Positions 24,701 through 35,400 of a stretch of 64,000 bases of DNA are shown here, in pieces. This stretch comes from Bilabrum cf. latius (taxonomy: Eukaryota; Bigyra: Bicosoecida; Bigyra; Bicosoecida). Numbering within the stretch: position 1 is the stretch's first letter; every line of letters starts with the position of its first letter. The DNA is taken from assembly GCA_965178125.1 (NCBI GenBank), contig OZ237746.1:1265832-1329831 (forward strand), given 5' to 3'. The notes beneath the pieces are model-generated. The model ran no database searches, had not been told where the DNA came from, and saw only the letters and a program-made list of their open reading frames with translations. The translations under genes and the position numbers were made by a program.

Positions 24701-26037
24701 CCTCCAGGGCCTCCCGCTCTGCTTGCGCCGCGGTCTCAGGAGGAATGGCGGCCATGGCCGAGTCCTGCAGCTGCTGCTGCGCCTCCCTCACGGCCTTCTC
24801 GGCTGCCTCCCGCGCCCGCCGGGCTGCCCTGCCCCCTCGCCTCGGCGCCGAGCCCACCGCGGCGGCTGCCTGCTCCGCCTCCCTCACGGCCCCGTCTCGC
24901 GCGAGCACAGCCAATCCCTCGTCCACGCACAGACGCTCCCCCGCCGAGGCGCACACGTCCTCCACCAGCGCGTCGGCCGCCCCCCCGGCCTCGAGCTCCC
25001 GTGCCGCCAGCCTCGCCGCAGCAAGGCCTCCCGCGGCCTGGTCTGCCGCCCCGTGCAGGGCTCGACCCGCACGTGTGGACCGAGAGGCGGCCGCCACGTG
25101 ATCTACCAGCACTGCGGGCCCCTACATGGAGGGCAGCGCTGCAAGGGCCTGCACCTGCGGCCCATGCGTGGCCTGCAACTGGCGCACGCAGGCGGTCAGG
25201 GCTGTCTTGTCGGCAGACGCGGCCGGGTGCGTGCGCAAGGTGAAGAGAGCGCCATGCAGCATGCGGCTACTCAGCTTTGGCGGCGACCCACCGTCCGCAG
25301 GGGCCACAAACTTGGTGGCGAGTGTCTGCACGAGGAAGTGCACCCCATGGGCGGAGAGGACGGGCGTCGAGGACTGGGCCACAGCCAGGGCCACGCCGAC
25401 CTGCGTGGGAGGGGACAACTGGACTGCCTAGGAGAGGGCTGCCAGCCCGTGCGCCGTCACGGGGATCCCAGCGACGGGCTCGCCAGAAGCAGATTTCGAG
25501 AGCAACCGGCACGCCCCGCGGCGAGATGGACCTTCCAGCGCCGTGCACAGCACCGATCCGTAATTGAGGAGCTGAACCGCATCGTCAAGCTCTGTTTGCA
25601 ATAGTTTTAGCTGCGATGGGAGAGGGGGGAAGGGTGCTAAACCGCAAAGTGCCACAACGGAGCATGAACCGCTGCTGCGCGATTCAGCGAAGCGTGAACA
25701 CCACTCTGCGGCACCGCCTCACCTTTGGTTCGACAGCAGAGCTTCTCCCTTCGTCCAAATACTGTAACAATCTTGTAAGAAGATATATTCTGGCTTCATC
25801 CCCAAACTCTCCGCACAGCTGCGAGGTGAACGTAGCGATGCAAGTTGAACACGTTTGGTGCACCGCTGTCAGCCGCGGCATGTCCGGAATGATGTGTTCT
25901 TAGGTTTGGAAGCAAATTAGAAACATACTCACGCTGCGAATTTGTGACGTAGTATCTCTGGCATTCGCGTGGCTCAGCCTCTGCACCAGCTAATCCAGAT
26001 GCCACAGGAGCGGACCAGCGAGCCCGATCCCGCTCAT
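15753..26037 (-). CDS. NOT1: CCR4-NOT complex scaffold NOT1
   Basis: This is the giant scaffold of the CCR4-NOT deadenylase. Exons are 26037-25929, 25865-25723 and 25610-15753; the introns are 25928-25866 (63 bp, donor GTATGT) and 25722-25611 (112 bp). Together they give 3370 in-frame codons ending in TGA. The N-terminus (MSGIGLAGPLLWHLD-Q-LVQ) and helical N-terminal repeats come first. A HEAT region with LSAAFQRRITP follows at about 1130-1290. The MIF4G domain that binds CAF1 is at about 1490-1740 (INNLSHSNVKSTAAEM, FPWF-like PWFGHYLVVKR). DUF3819 is at about 1800-1960 and the C-terminal Not1 domain at about 2950-3365 (PNSHTHFFSVAVLKLFAEA, NRPHPWGLLITFIELIK). At least 22 in-frame TAG codons occur and no TAA. 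The protein is about 1000 residues longer than animal or plant NOT1, owing to Ala/Gly/Ser-rich inserts. The first intron boundary is the least certain. Confidence 0.95.
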
Positions 26038-26277
26038 TTTGTATGCCTTCTTCCGGCCCTTCTGTGAGCTATAAGACTATCAATTGGCTGCTGCCCCTTT
26101 GATGTATCTTTGGGGGCTATCAACCAAGTACACTGCCTGGCGATCATCGTAGGCTGTAGAAATCCATACTTTGTTTGTACCGTGTCATTCTGACCAGGAG
26201 AACCGGGCATCCTGAATCTCCCCGTAACTATCTTAGTGGGCTACGCTCCGGAATACCCAGTAGAATTTGCTTTTAAA
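26038..26277. promoter_or_regulatory. Bidirectional promoter region, NOT1 / eIF3h
   Basis: These 240 bp lie between the divergent starts of NOT1 and eIF3h. The stretch is AT-rich compared with both genes and no coding frame crosses it. Shared promoter function is inferred from orientation. Confidence 0.45.
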
Positions 26278-27941
26278 ATGGCAGCTGGAGGCTCGAAGCA
26301 GCTTGTTGAGGTCCAAGAGATTGAGAGACTGAAGGAGGAGCTAGGCGAGTTGAAGGAGGAGCACGCAGAGAAACAATTGGCGCTAGCAGGGGTCAAGGAC
26401 ACTCTCAAAGCTACAAAGGAAGAGAAAAAGACGGCATTCAAGAAGTTGTAGAAGTCCGATGATATCAACATAGTTGTTCTGGGTGCAAGCGTGAGCACAC
26501 AATGGAAGGTATCGCAGGCACTTGAACACCGACGCGCCGCAATCGGGCACGCCAGATTATCTACCGACTGTACCGCAGGCATTTATGAGACTAGCAAGAC
26601 ACTGTGGGGCGTGCGCCCCCGAAGTTGCTTCTGGCGAGCTGCTGGGGCGACTGCAAGTGGTTGAGGGCAGTCATATGCTGCATGTTACTACTTCAGTCCC
26701 CAGGAAAGCGGGAGCATCGTTTGCTGACGGCGTTTCGCCTAAAGACAAGCATGTTCACAACCTCATGCGCGCGTACGGGACTGTAAGCTTCGCGAAAAGG
26801 CCTCCTTCTTGAAGCCCATACGAGCACTAGTTCACTCCTCATCGTGTGCGCGCTGCCTTTCGTTTCCTTTGAACTCCCGCAGATGAGAGCTGACCATACC
26901 CACGTGGGATGGTATCGCAGCAGCATGCACGCTTCGCATTGGACTGACGACACGCTGCAGCGCATGAAGCGGGACGCTACCTCGGAGGCCTCCCGCCTGT
27001 ACGGCGACAGGTTCATCATGCTCGTGTTTGACGTGCTCGACGTGGCGGCCCCGCAGCGAGTCAGGGCCTACACGCTGAGCCCCACCGCAGCTGCGCGAGT
27101 GGCAGCCTTGCAGGCGGAGCGAGAAACCGGGGAGCACGTCCCTGCCTCGGTGGACACCCTGGACGCCCGCATCTGGGAGGAGGGACTCATTGCCGAGCTG
27201 CCGGTCTTCGTGCAGGCGCCCGCGGCGTACGTATCCAGGACATTGCTCAGCTGCGCGGCTGCGCTCAGCGCGGCCGATGAGCAGGCGGCTGCCGCTGCGC
27301 AGGGCCCCGACGGGGTGCTGGCAGCGGCGGCGCTGCAGTGCGCTGCGCCTTCCACGGCGCCGTCAGCGGCCATGCGAGACATGTCTGCCGTCGGTCAGCT
27401 CCCGGTGCAGTACGCGGCGGGCACGCTGGGGGCGCGCTCCGGCGAGGCGCTCGAGGCGGCCACTGCTGGTCTGGAGGGCGTGGTGAGTCGAGCCCGCCAG
27501 TGGACGGAGGATGCCACCGGGTCTGAGCTCAAGCTGCTGCAGGTGCAGGAGGAGCTGGCCACTGCGCGGACCATCGCGGCTGGGAAGGACGAGGCGGCAG
27601 AGGCGGGCAAGGGCAGCGACAGCGGGGCTGGCTCGGCGGCAGCATCAGCTGCAGCCGACGGTGACGACGAGGAGGACGCGGCCAAGAGGGCGGCCGCAGC
27701 TGCGGCGGCGGCGGAAGCAGCTAAGATCCGACGAGAGGCAGCCGCGAAGCGGGCGAAGGGCCTCGAGGCAGAGCTGAAGTCGTTGCAGGACGCGACCCGG
27801 GCTAGGAAGCTGTCCGCTCTCGTTGGTGTGTCGGCTGCCGAGGAGGGTGGCGCAGCCGTGGCGGCAACCGCGCGGGAGACCATGGGGCGGCTGGTACTGG
27901 CCGAATCCATGCACAAGGCCGTGGAGGTTGCGTTGCAGTGA
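26278..27941 (+). CDS. EIF3H: Translation initiation factor eIF3 subunit h
   Basis: This is the MPN-domain subunit h of eIF3. Three exons are seen: 26278-26490, 26579-26782 and 26883-27941, with introns of 88 and 100 bp (GTGAGC..CGCAG and GTAAGC..CGCAG, both phase 0). The joined MPN domain reads VVLGAS-AFMRLARHCGACAP, then SGELLGRLQVVEGSHMLHVT, HNLMRAYGT-MRADHTHVGWY and FIMLVFDVLD, the layout of eIF3h. The catalytic JAMM motif is absent, as expected for this non-peptidase subunit. One in-frame TAG (26449) follows a Lys/Glu coiled coil at the N-terminus and is read as Gln. The C-terminal half is Ala-rich helical with a long predicted coiled coil, ending in TGA. Length is 491 aa, versus about 350 in animals; the extra is the N-terminal coiled coil and the Ala-rich insert. 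Confidence 0.88.
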
Positions 27942-28136
27942 TTGTGTCCGTGACAGTCCGTCAATTGCCCCGCAAGCAAACGTATAATCAACCTACATGT
28001 ACCTACGATCACACTCCCGGCGCACTGTCGAGCGAGAAGAGGCCAACCGCTTTGCAGCGGTTCCGCTGCAGTGCCGCAGCAGAGGCGCGTCGAGGATTAT
28101 CTCAATTTAAGCCCGTATGCCAGTCCTGGACTCAGA

Positions 28137-29966
28137 ATGTTGCCTGTGATGCTCGCAATTTTATCTATCTGCATGCTACTGGCTGCAGGTTCCATTGCAA
28201 GTGCTTTCGATGTTGTCATCAGCGACGAGGTTTCCAACACAGATTTTCTAGGCATTGGATTCGATGTAACATCTTACCACACAAATAGAACACAAGATTA
28301 GTTGGACCATGTGTACCTTAAGCGCCTAGCTGAGGTTAATCCAAGTTTTGTGCGCGCCTCGCACGTGTGGGGGCCAACCGGCAATTGCACCGAGCCTGTC
28401 CTCAGCTTCGTGCACTGGGCGACGAACGCCTCGATCTATGTAACTACGATGGGCACTCCGCTGCACAAGAACCGTACCACCATCGATAATTATGGTGAAC
28501 GTGTGGCAGAAGCTCTGGTTCCTATGCAAGCGGCGAGTAATAGCAGCATCCGCTGGTACTGCTTTACGAATGAGATGTCGCTCTGCTCGAAAGGCTCGTG
28601 TGAGTGGGCGTATATGGCTAAACTTGGACTTCCGGAGGGCTACGATCTGTATAAGTGGTATCACGACGCTGTGCGATCGGGTCTGGAACAGTTCGGGCTT
28701 GCCCCGCGGCTTGGCCAGCTCGCCACGGACGCATCGTCAGGCTGGCAGTACTGGAAACCTACAATGAACTGGGCATCCACGAATAGTACTGGTCCAAATT
28801 CAACTGACGGGGGCATCCTGTAGACAGTAGATGCGTGGGGCGGCCACGACTATGCGGACGGCTTCACGGTAGCTCCCGACGAATCGCGAGACGGCGGCTC
28901 CACGAACTCGTACTACTGGACGATCTCCGGCCTGTCGCGGTGGGGCGGGCAGAATCTCTCGGGTCGTTCCGAGGCCGCGGATGGAAGGTATCGCCCCTTC
29001 ATCATCGGGGAGGTGGGCTCAGCTCAGCGCCAGCCCAAGAGACCCGGCAAGGGGTGCAGCATGCTGGACTCTGCAGAATACTTTGACACGCCATCCGAGC
29101 CCTACGTGGCGCTGCAGATGGCAGAGATGGCCGTGGCAGCTGCCAACTACAGCATCAGCGCGCTGGCCTACTGGTCTCTCGCCGACTCGCCCCGCAGAGC
29201 GGACGGCGTGTGCAACTGGTGGGGGGCATGGCGATGGACCCATGAGGCCGGCTTCGGGGCACGGTTCCACTGGTACGCGCTGGGACCCATGGTGCGTGCC
29301 ATGCGGGGTCCAGCCCGGACGCACGTGGTGCGTGTCGCAGACCCCCACCTCCGCGTGGCCGCCCTGCAGACTACAGGCCCGGGGCAGCCCGGCATGGCCC
29401 CTGGTCCTGCCTGGACCGTGGTCGGGGTGCTGCGGCGGCCGAATGCCAGCGCCAAGCTGTCTGTATCTTTGCCTGCAAGTGAGGCATGTGATGCAGCATC
29501 CAGACCTTTCCGAGTGTGGATCTACGACCCCCTGGCCCCGCCCGCCAACACGACCTTCGCCGACCTGCCAGCCCACTCTCGATCCGTACTAGTATCCCCA
29601 ACGCTGCGGGAGGACGGTACAAGTGGGTCGTCGCTGCAACTCGGTCCCTTACCCGCTAACTCCATGTTTGTGGCGACCTAGTCGTACTCGGACAGCGCGC
29701 CCCCAGCATGCAGAGGGCTGCACGTGACCTCGAGAGCTGGGTCCCGAGTGGAGCTCCAGTGGGACTGCATGCCGGAATCGGTGGGTATCACGTACTACCG
29801 TGTGCTCTTGGCGGGGCAGCAGGTCCTCTCGACCGTGCGATGCGGGGCCACGGTGGCCGTGCAAGTGCCCGCGGGTGTAGGCATTGAGTCCAGCCTTGTG
29901 CAGGTGGTGGGTGTGAACCGAGGTGGGGACGCTGGCGAGGCCTGCCAAGCACCACTGGACTGGTGA
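28137..29966 (+). CDS. Secreted glycoside hydrolase, clan GH-A type
   Basis: This is probably a (beta/alpha)8 retaining glycosidase that is secreted or lysosomal. ATG 28137 opens a signal peptide (MLPVMLAILSICMLLAAGS). Many N-x-S/T sequons follow. The proposed acid/base is E146 in WYCFTNEMSLC (the clan A N-E pair), and the proposed nucleophile is E292 in FIIGEVGS. The C-terminal part after about residue 500 is a beta-sandwich. Three in-frame TAG codons (28299, 28821, 29679) are read as Gln; they separate the signal peptide, both catalytic halves and the C-terminal domain. The stop is TGA at 29964. The family number (for example GH39, GH59 or GH79) and substrate cannot be fixed by eye. Confidence 0.75.
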
Positions 29967-30045
29967 AAGGCATCAACCCCAGGTTTGGGCAGCAGTGGGA
30001 TGGAAAAATACGCGTACCACGATCAAATTGTGTCATGAGGTTGAT

Positions 30046-32262
30046 TCAGTCAAAGACATGCTCTACCCCGAAGTCGCTATCAAGTAGATCCACCCCTCGT
30101 TCACTGGCATCGTAGTCGGATAGCATCAGCTGCTCCAAGGGCTCTGCCAGCTCTTCCACAGCGCCCTCGCCCACCAGAAGGGCACCCACGAGCTTCTTGC
30201 CCCTACGCACAAGCTTCACGCAATCCCCCGACCCCAACCCCGCCCGTCCCTCGGTGACCCTGAACTCAACGCGGTAGGCCGACTCCGAGTCGACGGCCGA
30301 GGCTCCCTCGCCCGCTCTGCTCGCCCCACTGCCAGACGCCGCTCCCGCATCTGCCTCGCCTGCCCCTGGCAGCTCTACCACAGGGCCCTTGTCTGCGATC
30401 CCTTCCCCTTGGTCGCCCAGGCCCGCTCCAGCAGCCACCCCCCCGGGCGAGACGGCCTCGAGTCCCCTGCCTGACGCAATCACGGACTCGCCCGTCGCTG
30501 CCTCGAGCGAGCCGTCGCCCTGGTGCAGCCCCATGGCGACCACCGTCTGTCCAAGCAGCTTCGTGCGGTGCGCGAACAGCTCAAAATTGTAGCCCGCCTC
30601 CAGTTCCAGCTGATCTAGACAGCCCACCGCGCACGCTCCTGCATACGCGCCCTAGATGCGCGCCTGCGACCACAGCCGCATCTGCTTCCACAGGCACGGG
30701 CCTGCTGCCTCGCATTCCGCGACAAGCCGTGCGTGTCGCATAGCGGGCCACTGCACTGCAGCGCAATCACCGGCTGCCATGACCAGGGGAGAGCCCGTAG
30801 TGCGCATGCCCTCGTCCACGACCAGCCCACCGCACGGTCCTCGCTCGAAGATGTGCTTCGGCTCGGTGCCTGCCTCTGCACCACCACTGTCGAGAACTGG
30901 GTCCGGGCCCTCCGCGGGCCCCCACTCCCAGCCTGCCCCGTACCCCTGGTCCAGTTTGATTGCACACGCACCTGTTGTTGTTTTGGGCCGTGCTCTGCTC
31001 TCGCCACCCGCCCCTGCTTCATCTGTAGAATGTGAGTACAACGTGTGGTAGTGCTCCACCCCGCAGTCCCCGCTGAAGTCTGCGCACAGTTCTGTTCGAG
31101 GGAACACACCTGTGGCCACCACCACCATGTCGCACTCGACGAAGCGAGGTGCATCACTCGATGGGGAGCCGTAAGCACCGATTTCCTCGAGCGACAGACA
31201 GAGTGCGAACTTGTCCGCGCCAGAACCAGAGTCAAAACCAGATTCCGCTCCGATTCCCGCCTTCTCCTCCTCTTCCTGTCCACCGGCACCGGCACTGGCA
31301 CTGGCACTGGCAGTCTTCTCCTTGACCCCGACCACTCCCACCCCGCGCAGCAAAGCAACTGGGTGCAGGGCGGCAGGTGTGGACGCGGTCGGGGCATCCA
31401 GGCTGCTCTCGGGTGCACCTGTATCCTTCTTGGAGATACAGCTCAGCAGAAGCGACTGCCAACCGGGGCCCAGGCTATTTCCCGAGTACTGCTGCTGCAC
31501 TTCTTCGGAGACCGCAGGAGCACCATCCTGCGGCAGCTTCGGCGGCATACCTAGCTGCTCCCCTGGATCACCACGTGCATCGGCGCTGGCTGGCACGATA
31601 GAGGGGTCCCTTTTAAGAAAGCTGTGTGTACTGCCGACAGTAGCCTACCGTAGCAAGAAAGCAGAGGCGGTTGCATCCAACAGCGTCGATCCTACCACAG
31701 AGTTCCTGCAGATCCAGGATACCGGACACACTCGCCGCAGGAAGTGCACAAGCTCCAATGAGAGTGCGCCATTTCCAACGATTGCGATGTGTTTTGGACT
31801 GAACGCCTAAAGCCGCCTTGATAGACGACGAACGCTTGCTTCGTCGCGAATAGCCGCTACCCTGCCGCCACGATCCCTGAGAGCCGCTGGTACATGCGGC
31901 CGAGCACCAGTGCATAATACAATCCTATCAAACGGTAGGATCTGACCTGTCTCCAGGACCACTTGTCGCCTTGGAACATCGAGTGTGGAGACGGCGGCCT
32001 GAAGTGCCCGAACGCCTGGATATTTCCGTTGCAAGAAGTCGAGTGGCAAGCATTCGACTTGCAGGCTTTCTAAACTAGACGTAATCTAAACGAGTTCGCG
32101 TACTCCTGTAAGAGATCTTGAAGCAGATACGACAGTGACATTGACTTTCCGCCCACACGCAGAACTAAGGCGCGCCGCCTCTTCGGCACAAGAGACACCT
32201 GCGACACCACCGCCGACTACAACCAGGCTTAGAGGAGGGAGACCCTCTACTGACTTGCTCAT
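30046..32262 (-). CDS. PYROXD1: PYROXD1-like FAD/NAD(P) oxidoreductase
   Basis: This is a class-I pyridine nucleotide-disulfide oxidoreductase of the PYROXD1 type; the animal protein protects the tRNA ligase complex. The N-terminal FAD motif is SLVVVGGGVAGVSCAEEAAR (from about residue 9). FDRIVLCTGARPHVP follows, then a second dinucleotide motif IAIVGNGALSLELV. The C-terminal half has VVVATGVFPRTEL, MAAGDCAAVQW, KQMRLWSQARI and YNFELFAHRTKLLGQ, all as in PYROXD1. Four in-frame TAG codons are read as Gln. The first (32088-32086) aligns with the Q of the K-Q-I-S segment in human PYROXD1. Length is 738 aa against about 500; the extra is a Ser/Gly/Glu-rich insert around 31200-31560. The stop is TGA and there are no introns. 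Confidence 0.92.
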
Positions 32263-32427
32263 TGCATTTGCATCGCACCCTGCACACTAATGACCCGTCC
32301 GCCGGCGTCCATTCGCGGTTCATTCGCGGTTGCAACGTCGAAAATTGAATGAACGGACGGGAAGCCAAGGCAGGTACTTCGACTCCCACATGAAAGTATG
32401 GACACCATAAATCACTTATCAGTAGGA
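32263..32427. promoter_or_regulatory. Compact bidirectional promoter, PYROXD1 / DNA2
   Basis: Only 165 bp separate the two start codons. A short direct repeat, ATTCGCGGTT, occurs twice near 32310-32330. Shared promoter use is inferred from spacing. Confidence 0.5.
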
Positions 32428-35400
32428 ATGGCGCTGCATGCTATCCCAAATTCGTAGCCGCAGAGTGGAATCGCGCAGTCTCGGCTTGGGCTCGGTTAGG
32501 GTATTCAAAAATGTGTGTCTTCGATCTCGGGTAGTAACGCCAAGAAGAGGCGAATCCATGAATACGATGTCGAAGGTGTACCTCGTTTACCTCTGGGCGA
32601 CCTTGCCTTGAATGTGTCTGCCTCTGATTCAACAGAGCAGTAGCGCCAGGTCGATCAGTGCGTGCACTCCCCAGAAGAGGATGCCGCTATTAGCAGCCTC
32701 GGTCCCCCCGCATGGCTCGGCAGTTCCGTTATTCGTGGCTCTGTCATTCGTAGCATTGGACGTAGCGGCCAATGCCACGATTCCCTGGTCGCTGTGGAGG
32801 CCACAGTCGTGTATCATCGGACTGCAACCACGGACTCCCTGCTCGGTTTGTTGAGCGAGACGACTAGTGAAACCAGTAGTACAGGCAAAATCAAAGTAGT
32901 TCTACAAGGTGGTTGGCTGGCTTCCATGGCTGATATCGTGGAACCCGAGTAGATCGCAGCCCACCAAGCATCAAAAGACCGAGCCAGCTCAATGCTGCCA
33001 AATGGCACTCTGCTGCACATTGTATTTGAAGACGCGTCGCACAACAGGAAGGATTTGTGCGCCGCGAGTACCGCTGGTGCAGCCGTAGGCAGTAGTGACG
33101 TTCCAATCGTGGTGGCTGCTGACCCTCACGTCTCAAGCCCAGGCCCCTTCGGCCGCGTGCTGGTCGTGCTGCACCCTGACCTGGTGCTCTCTCCCAGCAG
33201 GGTGCTCGAGGCGCAGTAGTGCCTGAGAAAGGCCGTCATCAGACAGCTGGTGGGTTCTTCTGGGATTCAGGCTGCCTTTGAGCCCGAGTGGGAGCCTGGT
33301 GCTGCAGCCGTATCGATTGGCCAGCCATCAGCCGCAAGCAGCAGCAGCAGCAGCAGTAGCAGCAGCAGCAGTAGCAGCAGCAGCAGTAGCAGCAGCAGCA
33401 GTAGCAGTAGCAAATCGAGCGCCAAGCCACACGTTGGAGCGCTTGCATCGGGTGTTCTCCGCCATTCGCTCTTCCAGATGGCCTTGCAGCGATGCGCTGG
33501 GGCCAAGCTGCTGTGCGACAGAGCGGCGGCTCGATCAGCCAGCCGATCCTCCGCCAGTGGAGCAGCAGCGGGTGTGCCTATTGCAGTGGTCCGCGGCCTT
33601 AACCGCACCGCCGCAGCCCGCGGATTTCCTTCTCTGGTCCTGCGACAGGGTACCCTGTGCCCGCGGGTAACTGGGGCATGGGTACGCAAGCTGATCCCTG
33701 CCGTGGTCCGCACGCAGGAAGCTCGCAGGCTTCTGCTACCGGAAAGTGCAGCAGACAACGATGCTGTTGCGATGCTGTAGCTGGCTGCTGCCCCCATTGC
33801 AAGCTGGCTGGAATCTCAGTTCGGAGCAACGGCGTCGTAGGGGAGTGCATCCCAGTACGGTGCATCGGGCGCAGATGCACCCGAAGAGACCACCATCCAC
33901 GACGTACTCGGCATAGAGGTCATGGTGCGGTCGCCCGTGTGGGGCCTGCTTGGCTTCGTAGATGCTATCGTCGCCGCTACCGATGACAGCAAAAGGGGTC
34001 CACACAGCAGAGTGCTTCCTCTGGAACTTAAGACAGGCTTCCAGGCTGCAGGGCGGGGAGTGCACTGGAAACACTCTGGCTAGCTGGCCATGTACAGCGC
34101 CATGATGCACGGACCACCAGGCTGGCAGGGAGGGGAAGACTCCGCTAAAGGCCTTCTCTCATACCTGCCAGGTGACAAAAAAGGAGCCACTGCATCTCAG
34201 CAGAGCGGCACGGCATCTCCAGGAGGTTCCGAGGCGGGTTGCAGGACGCATTGTGTGAGCTCCACGCTGGGTGAGACTGCAACACTGCTTCAACTTCGGA
34301 ATCGCCTCGCGTGCGCAATTCAGTTGCACCGACGCGCTGTCTTGCTGCATGCAGCCGACAAGCAGGTCCCTTCCGAGCCGGGCACTCCACTTGATTCCAC
34401 CTTCCCTCCAGTGCTGGGGGAATCCGAGTGCAGACCATGTAAGCACTGCTCTGAGATTAGCACATGCGCAGCTATCGCAGGAGCCGCTAGATTGAGCAGT
34501 CGTCCAGTATCATCAACCGCATGTGGGGATTCCCCAGTGGCTACTGCAAGGGGCTCCGCCACCAATTCCATTGTGGTGGAGAGGGTCGCTGCCATGCGCG
34601 TATCCGAGCCAGCGGCACGTTGGGTTTGGTCGAATTGGGCCGCTTCGCTTGCTGAGTCGCAAGACTAGCCCGATGCTGGAGCACCGACAGGCAAGTTTTG
34701 CTTCAGTGGCACAACGCTTTTAGACGCAGTGGCGATCGCTTCCCGATTAATCGAGGGGTCGGTGGATGGGATGTCCTTTGAAACTATCCGTAATTTGCAC
34801 AACTGGAGCCTGGCCTGTTTGGGAGACGATGGTCGTGTGTTTTTGGTGGATATTTCCGTGGCGTGTGCCTGCATACAATAGATGCACCCTGAAGGGTTGC
34901 AGCCACTTGTTCTGTCGCCCAAGCAAGAGGTCACGCTGCAGTCTTGTGGGCCCGTGTCTACATGCTTCAAGGCTGTTGGAGCCTCCACCCCTGCGGCGGA
35001 TCTCTTGCACTGCCGTTCCACAAGGGCGGCGGTACTCGAGTCTCAACGATCGTACGGTGTGGGTGGGGCTGTTGCCATTGAAACTCCTACTCTCTAGCTG
35101 CTACAGTCGCTCTGTGCGACATCTTGCGGTGCTCAGATCAAGGGTTTACGGGTAGTGCACCAAGGGATCGAACGGGAATTGCGCGCCTTGGCATACCCAG
35201 ATGGCATGCCAGCCGTCTTTCGCACCTCAACCGGAGGAAGGTATGGATAGGACCGCACGATGCTGGTGCAGGTGGCAGCGGCAGCAGTGGGCCAGCCTGC
35301 TTCAACTTGGGGACTAACAAGAGGATTTTCGATTGCTGGCGCACTTGCTGATCCTGCTAGGCTCTTCCAGACCCGTGAATTGGCTAATATGCCTACCCTT

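Noticed and set aside
33331-33417. Poly-Gln tract using CAG and TAG codons
   Set aside because: The DNA2 frame through this run reads AGC/AGT, giving poly-Ser; the Gln frame is not the coding frame.
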